DNA of 7,079 bases from Kiritimatiellia bacterium. Its GTDB lineage: Bacteria > Verrucomicrobiota > Kiritimatiellia > RFP12 > UBA1067. Of the stretch, positions 1 through 6,259 are shown piece by piece; within the stretch, counting starts at the first letter, position 1; each line of letters opens with the position of its first letter. Below the pieces are notes generated by a model, which saw only the letters and a list, made by a program, of their open reading frames with translations, ran no database searches and was not told the origin of the DNA. The stretch is from the NCBI GenBank assembly GCA_016302985.1, contig JAEDMN010000174.1, positions 1 through 7,079 on the forward strand. Direction: 5' to 3'. Made by a program: the position numbers and the translations under genes.

Positions 1-211
1 CGACATCGTCGAGACGCTCCAGGGGCCCGTTGAAATCCTCGACTGCCTGGGCGAGGCCTCTCCCTGTCCCCGCGCGCAAGGCTGCGTCTCGCGGTCCGTC
101 TGGAACGACGTCAACACGGCCTTCTCGAACGCCCTCTCCGCGCTGACGCTCGAGCGGGTGCTCGCCCGCACACGAGAGCACGCGGCGAACGGGCTGGACT
201 ACTGCATCTAG
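1..211 (+). CDS. Rrf2-family transcriptional regulator, C-terminal fragment
   Basis: The reading frame is open from base 2 to a TAG at 209-211 and gives the last 69 residues of a protein whose start lies outside the window. The fragment opens with DIVETLQGPVEILDC and continues with a Cys-x6-Cys-x5-Cys cluster (fragment residues 15, 22 and 28) followed by a VW...AF...L helix and a short tail. This matches the end of Rrf2 regulators (IscR/NsrR/CymR type), where the three cysteines bind an Fe-S cluster that senses iron-sulfur status, nitric oxide or redox state. The DNA-binding winged helix is not visible, so the subtype cannot be fixed. No isc or suf gene follows; aat starts 8 nt downstream, which suggests co-transcription. 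Family call is fairly sure; cluster binding is inferred from the cysteines. Confidence 0.8.
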   Translation, partial: DIVETLQGPVEILDCLGEASPCPRAQGCVSRSVWNDVNTAFSNALSALTLERVLARTREHAANGLDYCI

Positions 212-219
212 AATCGGAC

Positions 220-897
220 ATGGCGATCTACCAGCTTGACGAAAACGATTTCGGATTCCCGTCTGCCGAACTGGCAGATCCGGAGCTGGACGGACTGCTG
301 GCCATCGGCGGCGGATATGAACCCGAACGCCTGCTGAACGCCTATGTCGCGGGCATCTTCCCCTGGCCCGTCCCGGGCGTGGACCAGATCACCTGGTTCT
401 CCCCCGACCCGCGGTTCGTCCTCTTCGCCGGCGAACTGCACGTCCCCAAGTCGCTGAAGAAGGTGATGCGCAGTGGACGCTACGCCATCACCGTCGACCA
501 GGCCTTTCCCGAGGTCATCCGCGCCTGCGGCTCCGTGCCGCGGCCCGGGCAGGACGGCACCTGGATCACGGACGCCCTCGTGGACGGCTACTGCGAGCTC
601 CACCGCCTCGGCTTCGCCCACTCCGTCGAGGCCTGGCGGGACGGCGAACTCGCCGGCGGACTCTACGGGGTCACGCTCGGGAAGTGCTTCTTCGGCGAAT
701 CCATGTTCGCCCGCCGGCCCGACGCCAGCAAATGCGCCTTCGCGACCTTCGCCCGGCGACTCTTCGATGCCGGCACGCCCTGGATCGACTGCCAGGTGCG
801 CACGGACCATCTCGCCCGCTTCGGCGCCCGTGAAATCCCCCGCACGGAGTACCTGCAGTTGCTTGACCGGGAAATGAGGTCCCTGTCGCAAGTGTGA
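220..897 (+). CDS. aat: leucyl/phenylalanyl-tRNA--protein transferase
   Basis: A 225-residue protein of normal length for Aat. This cytoplasmic enzyme moves Leu or Phe from its aminoacyl-tRNA to proteins with N-terminal Arg or Lys, creating an N-degron that ClpS delivers to ClpAP. The family signatures are nearly all present: GIFPW (45-49), WFSPDPR (59-65), GTWI (113-116), AHSVEAW (133-139), GGLYG (146-150), GESMF (159-163), ASKCA (169-173), IDCQ (189-192) and HLARFGA (197-203). The start is chosen because MAIYQLDENDFGFP aligns with the usual N-terminus of the family and the ATG follows the upstream stop by 8 nt. No real Shine-Dalgarno sequence precedes it; only CGGA lies close by, too near the ATG. 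Translation may depend on coupling to the Rrf2 gene. The stop codon contains a promoter element for rsgA. Confidence 0.97.
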   Translation: MAIYQLDENDFGFPSAELADPELDGLLAIGGGYEPERLLNAYVAGIFPWPVPGVDQITWFSPDPRFVLFAGELHVPKSLKKVMRSGRYAITVDQAFPEVIRACGSVPRPGQDGTWITDALVDGYCELHRLGFAHSVEAWRDGELAGGLYGVTLGKCFFGESMFARRPDASKCAFATFARRLFDAGTPWIDCQVRTDHLARFGAREIPRTEYLQLLDREMRSLSQV

Positions 898-903
898 TAT
901 AAT
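895..903 (+). promoter_or_regulatory. extended -10 promoter element for rsgA
   Basis: TGATATAAT reads as a perfect extended -10 box (TG, one base, TATAAT) in otherwise GC-rich DNA; its TGA is also the aat stop codon. Transcription starting about 7 nt downstream would begin near 909-911, only 2-4 nt before the rsgA ATG at 913, giving a nearly leaderless mRNA. The -35 region is poor: ATGAGG at 874-879 with an 18-bp spacer matches 3 of 6 consensus bases. Extended -10 promoters often tolerate this. Activity is inferred from sequence only. Confidence 0.6.
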
Positions 904-912
904 GTCGCCCGC

Positions 913-1908
913 ATGATCGAAGACTACGGATACCGGGGCGGCCCCGTCGAGGGCAAGGACGCCATTCCCGCACGCGTGCTGGGAACCTGGGGCGACTACT
1001 ACCGCGTCGTCTGCGACGAAGGCGAGGGCGTCGCGCGCAAGAAAGCCTCCGCCTTCCATGACAATCCGGACGCCGTGGTGCCGACGACGGGCGACTTCGT
1101 CTCCCTCCAGTGGAATCCGAACGGCGAGAGCCGCATCCTCGCGACGCTCCCCCGCTTCTCGAAGTTCGAACGCACCGACCCCTCCTCGTCCGGCCGCAAG
1201 GCGCAGGTCATCGCCGTCAACTTCGACACGCTCTTCTTCCTGACGTCGATGAATCAGAACTTCAATGTCCGCCGCATGGAGCGCTTCCTGTCGCTGGGGC
1301 GCGCCTCGGGCGCGCCGGTCGTCGTGCTGCTGACGAAGGCCGACCTCGTCTACAAGCGCATCCAGAAGCAGTTCCTCAAGGAGGCGCTCAAGCACGCCGG
1401 CGACGCGGAGGTTCACGTGATTTCCTCCCTCTCGGGCGACGGACTCGAGCTTCTCAAACCCTATGTGCAGCCGCGGAAGACGCTCGCCTTCATCGGCTCG
1501 TCAGGTGTCGGCAAGTCCACGCTCGTCAACGCCCTCGCGGGCGACGAGCTCATGCCCACGCTCGAGATCCGCGACTGGGACGACAAGGGACGCCATACGA
1601 CGACGGAGCGCGAACTCGTCCTGCTGAAAAACGGCACGATGATCATCGACACCCCCGGCATGCGCGAAATCGGCATGTTCGAGGCGGACGCGGGCATCGC
1701 GGACGCCTTCCCAGACGTCGAGGAGCTTTTTCGGCACTGCCGTTTCTCGGACTGCCGCCACGACACGGAGCCCGACTGCGCCGTCAAGGCCGCCCTCGCC
1801 TCCGGTGCACTTGCCGAGGACCGCTGGCAGGCCTATCTGCGTCTCAAGGCCGAATCGGCCCGCGAGGAGATGCTCCGCGAGAAGTCCTCGCACCGCTACC
1901 GCAAGTAG
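913..1908 (+). CDS. rsgA: ribosome small subunit-dependent GTPase A
   Basis: A 331-residue cytoplasmic GTPase (YjeQ/EngC/YloQ family) that binds the maturing 30S subunit and helps late assembly and release of factors. It shows the circularly permuted GTPase order of the family: an N-terminal OB-fold-like region (about 15-95), then G4 TKAD (141-144), G5-like SSLSG (171-175), G1 GSSGVGKST (195-203), G2 region GRHTTT (226-231) and G3 DTPG (246-249). The C-terminal zinc-binding knuckle follows, with ligands Cys276, Cys281, His283 and Cys289 in FRHCRFSDCRHDTEPDC. The start at 913 is the first ATG in frame after the aat stop and gives a sensible length. No Shine-Dalgarno sequence precedes it; the extended -10 box lies just upstream. 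The 3' end overlaps the convergent hydrolase gene by 13 bp. Confidence 0.97.
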   Translation: MIEDYGYRGGPVEGKDAIPARVLGTWGDYYRVVCDEGEGVARKKASAFHDNPDAVVPTTGDFVSLQWNPNGESRILATLPRFSKFERTDPSSSGRKAQVIAVNFDTLFFLTSMNQNFNVRRMERFLSLGRASGAPVVVLLTKADLVYKRIQKQFLKEALKHAGDAEVHVISSLSGDGLELLKPYVQPRKTLAFIGSSGVGKSTLVNALAGDELMPTLEIRDWDDKGRHTTTERELVLLKNGTMIIDTPGMREIGMFEADAGIADAFPDVEELFRHCRFSDCRHDTEPDCAVKAALASGALAEDRWQAYLRLKAESAREEMLREKSSHRYRK

Positions 1909-2594
1909 CCGGGCACGCGCTTGAGTTCCGAGAGATAGAACACGGCGTGATGGGCGGCGAACTTCTTGAAGAGCTCGACCTTCCCCCAGACCGCCGCCAC
2001 CTCCGTCTCGCGCGTGATTTCGGCCGGAACGGAGACGACTTGCGCGTTTACAGGCGTTCTCGCAGGACCAACAAGTCCGAGCGCAGGACCATGGACGCCG
2101 CGAGCCGCCCGATAGGCGTACTTCAGCGTGCAGTCCTTCGGATTGTTCACGAGCAGGAGCGGGCGCACGGACGCGGCGCCGGACGTTGCGAGCGCGGAAT
2201 CGTCCGCAGGCATCGCGGCCGCGAGCGCGATGCCCTGGCCAACCTTATGCTCCTCCCCTGCCAGCCTCGCCAGGGCCTTCACGACAATGCGCCCGCCCAG
2301 CGAATGTCCCACGAGCGTCAGATTCGTCCGCGTCGATTCGGGCAGCGCGGCGAGACGTGCCGCCAGTAGCTCCGCCGCCATGTCCGCATTCGTCACGGAC
2401 TGCCCCCAGCCATGGTTTCCATCCCAGTCGTAGTAGACGTACTTCGCCCCGGGGAAGGCGTTCGTCAGGGCGGACCAGGCAAGCGGTTCGGCCCCGCCGC
2501 AGCGCAGCCAGCCCGGCACGTACCAAACTTCGGACTTCGCCTCGGATGCAGTCGCCAACAGGACTCCGAGCAGGAGGACGGCGAGGCGTCTCAT
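1896..2594 (-). CDS. secreted alpha/beta hydrolase (lipase/esterase-like)
   Basis: A 232-residue protein. Residues 1-19 look like a Sec signal peptide: basic MRR, hydrophobic LAVLLLGVLLATA, and a probable cut after SEA, so it likely acts in the periplasm or outside. The mature part has an early strand WYVPGW, the nucleophile elbow GHSLGG (96-101, catalytic Ser98), a strand LLLVNN followed by Asp154 as likely acid, and His215/His216 near the end as likely catalytic histidine. The NNPKDCTLKYAYR segment recalls DUF726-type hydrolases, but this is a weak resemblance. The substrate is unknown; lipase, lysophospholipase or plain esterase are possible. The ATG overlaps the gpsA stop (ATGA), and GAGGG at 2605-2601 serves as ribosome site. 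It is the last gene of the tetR operon, which suggests a lipid substrate, but this rests on context only. Confidence 0.85.
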   Translation of the reverse strand: MRRLAVLLLGVLLATASEAKSEVWYVPGWLRCGGAEPLAWSALTNAFPGAKYVYYDWDGNHGWGQSVTNADMAAELLAARLAALPESTRTNLTLVGHSLGGRIVVKALARLAGEEHKVGQGIALAAAMPADDSALATSGAASVRPLLLVNNPKDCTLKYAYRAARGVHGPALGLVGPARTPVNAQVVSVPAEITRETEVAAVWGKVELFKKFAAHHAVFYLSELKRVPGYLR

Positions 2595-3586
2595 GCCCAG
2601 CCCTCGCCCTTCATCGGGCGGTTCATGAGGTCCGAAATCGCGGCGCGGACGGGATAGCCGTCGTAGCAGACGCGCCAGACGCAGTCCGCAATCGGCATCT
2701 CGACGCCCATCTCCTGCGCCATCTCGTGGACGACCTGCGCGTTGCCGACGCCCTCCGCGACCATGTTCATGGAGGACGTGATCGCGGCGAGCGTCTCGCC
2801 GCGCCCGAGCCGCTCGCCAACCGCGTGGTTGCGGGAATGACGCGAGGTGCAGGTCACAATCAGGTCGCCTGCGCCTGAAAGTCCGGCCAGCGTCTCGGGA
2901 TCCGCCCCGCTGGCGCAGGCGAAGCGCGTGATCTCCGCAAGCCCGCGTGTGATCAGCGCGGCGCGCGTGTTGTCGCCGAGGCCAAGACCGTCCGACGCGC
3001 CCACGGCCAGCGCAAGCACGTTCTTGACCGCGCCGCCGGTCTCGACCCCGATCACGTCCGGGCTCGTATACACGCGGAAGCCGGGGCCGCTCCAGACCGT
3101 CTGCACCAGCCGCGCGCAGAACGGGTCCACGCTCGCGGCCGTCACCGCAGTCGGCATTCCCTTCACAACCTCCTCCGCATGGGAGGGTCCTGAAAGCGCG
3201 ACGACCTTCTCCGTGCCGAGCGCCTCGGCGGCGATCTCCGTCATGCGGCGGTGCGTCTTCGGACAGAACCCCTTCGTCAGCGAGACGACCGTGGCCGATT
3301 TCGGCACGTAGGGACGGAATGCCCTGCAGACCTCCTCGAGGTGGCGGGACGGCGTTCCGAGCACGACCAGGTCCGCGTCCGCCGCCGCCTTCGCGTAGTC
3401 CGCCGTCCAGACGATCGAGGCCGGCAGTTCCGCGCCCGGCAGGTAGCGCGCGTTGACCCGCGTCCGCGCGATTTCCTCCACGTGCGCGGCGTTCCGCCCC
3501 CAGACGGTCACGGCGTGCCCGCGCGTCGCCAGCAGGGCCGCATTCGCCGTGCCCCAACTGCCCGTTCCGATGATCGAGATGTTCAT
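2591..3586 (-). CDS. gpsA: glycerol-3-phosphate dehydrogenase [NAD(P)+]
   Basis: A 331-residue cytoplasmic enzyme that reduces dihydroxyacetone phosphate to sn-glycerol 3-phosphate, the backbone precursor of phospholipids. It has the N-terminal nucleotide-binding GTGSWGTANA (7-16), SLTKG with Lys105 (102-106), SGPSHAEEV (132-140), the substrate-domain signature GVETGGAVKN (180-189) with catalytic Lys188, DGLGLGDN (199-206), ALITRGLAEI (210-219), and GLSGAGDL...TCTS..SRN (235-253). The start at 3586 is preferred over an in-frame upstream start at 3655. MNISIIGTGSWG is the normal N-terminus, GGAGGAG lies 5 nt upstream, and the ATG overlaps the preceding stop as ATGA; the longer form would add 23 unconserved residues read through the upstream gene. 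Its place right after an LplT/PlsC-type gene suggests local supply of glycerol-3-phosphate for membrane lipid synthesis. Confidence 0.97.
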   Translation of the reverse strand: MNISIIGTGSWGTANAALLATRGHAVTVWGRNAAHVEEIARTRVNARYLPGAELPASIVWTADYAKAAADADLVVLGTPSRHLEEVCRAFRPYVPKSATVVSLTKGFCPKTHRRMTEIAAEALGTEKVVALSGPSHAEEVVKGMPTAVTAASVDPFCARLVQTVWSGPGFRVYTSPDVIGVETGGAVKNVLALAVGASDGLGLGDNTRAALITRGLAEITRFACASGADPETLAGLSGAGDLIVTCTSRHSRNHAVGERLGRGETLAAITSSMNMVAEGVGNAQVVHEMAQEMGVEMPIADCVWRVCYDGYPVRAAISDLMNRPMKGEGWA

Positions 3587-5466
3587 ACGTTCTCCTCCGC
3601 GTTGTACCAGTTCTCCAAGTTGCGGTTGAATTCCAGCCGCGTCGACGCCGACCACTCCCGCACCCGGCCGGTCATGATTTCAAAAGTCATCTTCACCTTG
3701 CGGCGACGGCATGTCGCCAGGGCGCCAAACCACAGAAGGATGGATTTGACGAAGGTTGGTCCGAAGGACGGGGAGGCGTCTCGGCCCTTGCGGCTCCAGA
3801 TGCTGCCCCAGAGGCCGAGCGTGCGCACACAGACGACTTCCACGTTCGCGGGCAGGTTCCGGCAGACGTTGTATGCAAGCTGTCGGGTGCCGATCTCCTC
3901 GTGCGGCTCGGTCCAGATGTGCCCCGACGGATAGAAAATGACGTTGTGCCCGTCGGCCAGCGCGTCCGTGACGACGTCCGTGAGTCCGCGCGCGATCTTC
4001 GCGCCGCCCGCGGAGCGGTGCTTGCGCAAATCCGGCACGCGCACCGCGCCAAGGGTTCGCAGCACGAGCCCCGAGATGCCGCCGCGGTCGAGGAAGAGCT
4101 CGTCGACGAGCGGGACGACCGGCGTGCGCCAGAGTTCGGCGCCGACCAGCATCGGATCGACCATGGCCGGGTGGTTCGGCAGTACGAGGTACGTCTTCGC
4201 GGGATCGAGTTCCCCCAGACCGATTGTCTCGACCGCGTAGCGGCGCCGGAAGATCCAGCGTCCCGTCACGAGCAGCACGCCGCGGTAGTGCAGGGCGAAC
4301 CACATCGGCACGACCGCGAACGCGACGGCCAGCAGCGGCAGAAACGCGCGCGGCCCCCAGAGCACGCTCACGGCGGCGTAGCAGCCCGAGGCCGCCAGCA
4401 TGAAGAGGAAGGACACTTGGTTGAAGTAGGCCAGCACCGTGTTCAGCTTCGGCCCCTTCACGACCTTCTGGATCTCCGCGTCGAACGGCAGCTTGAAGAA
4501 GCCGAGGTCGAACGCGAGCACGCCCACCGTCGCGCCGAACGCGACGGACCCCATCGGGACGAAGAACAGCGCGAACAGCAGCGCGGACGCGATGCCGCCC
4601 GTCAGCACCGTCGCCCCCAGCAGGTAGTGGCGGCGGTCGACGAAGCCCGCGATCACCTGGCCCGCCACGATGCCCACCGCCGCGAGGGCGAGGATGCCGC
4701 CCGTGTGCGTCGCGTCGAGATGCAGCACCTGCTTCCCGTAGACGAGCAACCCCATCTGCAGCATCGCCGCCGCCCACCAGAAGACGGAAAGCGTGACGAT
4801 CAGCGCGTTGAGTCCCGGATACTTCCCCGCCATCCGGCAGGCGCGGCGCAGGTAGCGGACGGGATTCACCGCGTGCAGCGCGCGGTTCTTCTCCTCCTCG
4901 GCGCGGATGGTGTAGCTGAAGGCGAGGCCCAGGAGCGCGAACGCGCCCAGCGCGACGTAGTGGACGACGGGCGCGACGTGGTCGACGGCGAAGGAGGCCG
5001 CGATCGTGCCCGCGAGCACCGCCAGGAACGTCACGCCCTCCATGCCGCCCATGCCCGTCGAAATGCGGTCCGCCCCGCCGACGTCCCGCACCAGCGCGTA
5101 CTTCGACGGCGAGTACAGCGCGCTCTGCAGCCCCATCAGCAGCACCGCGCCGACCACAACGTACGGGGACTGCAGCAGGAAGCCCGCGACCGCCAGCGCC
5201 ATGATCGGAAGTTCCGCCCACTTCGCGAGGCGGAGAATCCGCTTCTTTTCGAAGCGCGCCGTCAACCGGTCCGCCAGCGGCGAGAAGAGAAAGTACGGCA
5301 GCACGAGCACGCCAGCCGTGAGGCCCATGAAGACGGACTGCATCTTCTCGTCCGGCAGCCAGCCGATGACGACGAAGCTCGCCAGCGTCTTCAGAAAGTT
5401 GTCGTTCACCACGCCGAAGAAATTCGTCGTGAACAGGGGGAGAAAACTACGTCTGGACTCGTTCAT
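3583..5466 (-). CDS. LplT-like MFS transporter fused to a PlsC-type acyltransferase
   Basis: A 627-residue inner-membrane protein with two domains. Residues 1-400 are an MFS transporter with about 12 hydrophobic segments, starting FLPLFTTNFFGVVNDNFLK, where the NDN motif (21-23) recalls the lysophospholipid flippase LplT. Residues 405-627 form a PlsC/LPLAT domain facing the cytoplasm: NHPAMVD (431-437) gives the catalytic His-x4-Asp, GAVRVPD (473-479) lies at motif II, and FYPSGHIW (511-518) stands where the usual PEGTR motif III would be. LplT imports lysophospholipid and Aas reacylates it in Proteobacteria; by analogy this fusion would couple uptake and reacylation. Known related fusions often continue into an acyl-ACP synthetase (AMP-binding) domain, but this protein ends at LENWYNAEENV without it. 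Perfect AGGAGG precedes the start, 1 nt after the tetR stop. Domains are sure; substrate is inferred. Confidence 0.9.
   Translation of the reverse strand: MNESRRSFLPLFTTNFFGVVNDNFLKTLASFVVIGWLPDEKMQSVFMGLTAGVLVLPYFLFSPLADRLTARFEKKRILRLAKWAELPIMALAVAGFLLQSPYVVVGAVLLMGLQSALYSPSKYALVRDVGGADRISTGMGGMEGVTFLAVLAGTIAASFAVDHVAPVVHYVALGAFALLGLAFSYTIRAEEEKNRALHAVNPVRYLRRACRMAGKYPGLNALIVTLSVFWWAAAMLQMGLLVYGKQVLHLDATHTGGILALAAVGIVAGQVIAGFVDRRHYLLGATVLTGGIASALLFALFFVPMGSVAFGATVGVLAFDLGFFKLPFDAEIQKVVKGPKLNTVLAYFNQVSFLFMLAASGCYAAVSVLWGPRAFLPLLAVAFAVVPMWFALHYRGVLLVTGRWIFRRRYAVETIGLGELDPAKTYLVLPNHPAMVDPMLVGAELWRTPVVPLVDELFLDRGGISGLVLRTLGAVRVPDLRKHRSAGGAKIARGLTDVVTDALADGHNVIFYPSGHIWTEPHEEIGTRQLAYNVCRNLPANVEVVCVRTLGLWGSIWSRKGRDASPSFGPTFVKSILLWFGALATCRRRKVKMTFEIMTGRVREWSASTRLEFNRNLENWYNAEENV
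3592..3598 (-). promoter_or_regulatory. Shine-Dalgarno site that fixes the gpsA start
   Basis: GGAGGAG ends 5 nt before the ATG at 3586, inside the last codons of the MFS/acyltransferase gene. It supports the short gpsA start over the upstream in-frame start at 3655 and fits translational coupling at the ATGA junction. Confidence 0.85.
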
Positions 5467-5467
5467 T

Positions 5468-6124
5468 TCAGCCCCTCCTCTCGCGGGCCGCGCCCTTCCC
5501 GTATTTCAGCGCGCGGAAGATGCCGGCGCAGATGTGGTCGCGAATCCGGGCCGTCCAGTCCGCATCGGAGACGCCCTTCGGACGGAAGGACGTGTGCCAG
5601 ACGGGGTCTGCCAGCGCGTAAATGCTCACCTGCGCCCACACGGACGACACCCAAAGGCGCAGCTCCGCCTCGTCCGAAACCGCCGTCGCCAGCAGCGCGC
5701 GCAGCGAATCGAAGACGGGACGGCCGAAGTCGTTCTTGAACTCCTCGTGGAATTTCGTCGGATGCGTGACCTCTTCGCGGAAGAGCGTCGCGCAGCGCTT
5801 CTGCGCCGTCTCCGTCGGCAGGGTCATGAAGAGGAAGTCGTCGACCCACGTGCGGACCGCGGTCTTCCAGCCGGCTTCGTCCTTCACGCCCTTGGCCAGC
5901 TGCGCGAGCGGCGCGCCCAGATCGCCGAAGAGGCTCTTCGCGACGAGGCGGTAGAGGTTCTCCTTCGAACCATAGTAGCGGTTCAGAAGCGCGTTGTTGA
6001 CTCCGGCGCGCGCGCAGATGGCGCGTGTCGAGGCCTTCTCGAAGCCCTTCTCCGCGAACTCCTCCGTCGCCGCCGCGAGAATCGCGTCCCGCGTTTCCTG
6101 CCCGTCAGATCTTTCCTTGCGCAT
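5468..6124 (-). CDS. TetR/AcrR-family regulator with CecR-like C-terminal domain
   Basis: A 218-residue cytoplasmic DNA-binding protein. Residues 10-60 form the TetR helix-turn-helix: TRDAILAAATEEFAEKGF, then STRAICARAGVNNALLNRYY and GSKENLY. The C-terminal half, with LFREEVTHPTKFHEEF (114-129) and RPVFDSL (135-141), resembles the CecR/YbiH (DUF1956) domain. CecR-type proteins repress membrane transport genes until a ligand binds; the ligand here is unknown. The next gene, the MFS/acyltransferase, begins 1 nt after this stop, so the protein probably represses its own operon. AAGGGGA at 6136-6130 lies 5 nt before the ATG. A sigma70-like promoter and an inverted repeat lie just upstream. The family is sure; the CecR subgroup is moderately sure; autoregulation is inferred. 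Confidence 0.92.
   Translation of the reverse strand: MRKERSDGQETRDAILAAATEEFAEKGFEKASTRAICARAGVNNALLNRYYGSKENLYRLVAKSLFGDLGAPLAQLAKGVKDEAGWKTAVRTWVDDFLFMTLPTETAQKRCATLFREEVTHPTKFHEEFKNDFGRPVFDSLRALLATAVSDEAELRLWVSSVWAQVSIYALADPVWHTSFRPKGVSDADWTARIRDHICAGIFRALKYGKGAARERRG
5474..5479 (-). promoter_or_regulatory. consensus Shine-Dalgarno of the MFS/acyltransferase gene
   Basis: AGGAGG, a perfect anti-16S complement, sits 7 nt before the ATG at 5466 and inside the end of the TetR gene. It shows the host uses Shine-Dalgarno initiation, in contrast to aat and rsgA, which lack such a site. Confidence 0.85.
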
Positions 6125-6142
6125 CAGCGTCCCCTTATATAG

Positions 6143-6156
6143 TAAGCACGCGCTTA
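6143..6156. promoter_or_regulatory. candidate TetR operator (inverted repeat)
   Basis: TAAGC, four bases, GCTTA: a perfect 5-bp inverted repeat between the -10 box and the TetR start codon. It touches the end of the -10 hexamer and covers the likely transcription start near 6149-6150, where a bound repressor would block initiation. Half-site length and spacing are within what TetR proteins use. Flanking bases do not extend the symmetry. Binding is inferred. Confidence 0.55.
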
Positions 6157-6185
6157 TGTTATCATGAACCCCTTCTGTCTGTCAA
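6156..6185 (-). promoter_or_regulatory. promoter of the tetR-MFS/PlsC-gpsA-hydrolase operon
   Basis: On the minus strand TTGACA (6185-6180) is a perfect -35 box. With an 18-bp spacer it is followed by TAACAT (6161-6156), which matches TATAAT at 4 of 6 positions and carries the TG of an extended -10 at 6164-6163. The site lies in an AT-richer patch after the rsfS terminator. A second -10-like TATAAG at 6139-6134 with ATAACA 17 bp upstream is a weaker alternative that would give a very short leader. Confidence 0.65.
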
Positions 6186-6198
6186 TGTGAAACTTGGG

Positions 6199-6236
6199 GA
6201 AAACAAAGAAGCCCCGGAGCGCGTGCCCCGGGACTT
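6199..6236 (-). terminator. intrinsic terminator of the recA-rsfS unit
   Basis: Read on the minus strand, the arms AAGTCCCGG (6236-6228) and CCGGGGCTT (6217-6209) pair over 9 bp with one G-U wobble around a 10-nt loop, and are followed at once by CTTTGTTTTC. It lies 23 nt beyond the rsfS stop and before the tetR promoter, so it separates the two transcription units. Confidence 0.85.
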
Positions 6237-6259
6237 CACCTGCGCGTCTGCCGCGCGCT

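Noticed and set aside
863..868. TTGACC as a -35 box for the rsgA promoter
   Set aside because: It is 29 bp from the TATAAT box, far beyond the usual 16-18 bp spacing.
208..1416. A 402-codon open frame on the minus strand across aat and rsgA
   Set aside because: It lies opposite two clearly identified genes, has no family signature and has low-complexity composition typical of antisense frames in GC-rich DNA.
1110..2369. A 419-codon plus-strand frame running from rsgA into the hydrolase gene
   Set aside because: It is an Arg-rich out-of-frame reading of rsgA followed by antisense of the hydrolase, with no conserved motif.
2595..3557. Possible long N-terminal extension of the hydrolase through gpsA
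   Set aside because: The upstream part is an out-of-frame reading of gpsA. The ATG at 2594 begins a proper signal peptide and has a ribosome site.
3587..3655. Upstream in-frame start giving a 354-residue GpsA
   Set aside because: The extra 23 residues are not family-like. The ATG at 3586 has a strong Shine-Dalgarno site and begins the normal GpsA N-terminus.
3901..5739. A 612-codon open frame on the plus strand opposite the MFS/acyltransferase and tetR genes
   Set aside because: Its translation is rich in Arg, His, Glu and Ala without any recognisable domain. It mirrors the high-GC codon pattern of the real genes on the other strand.
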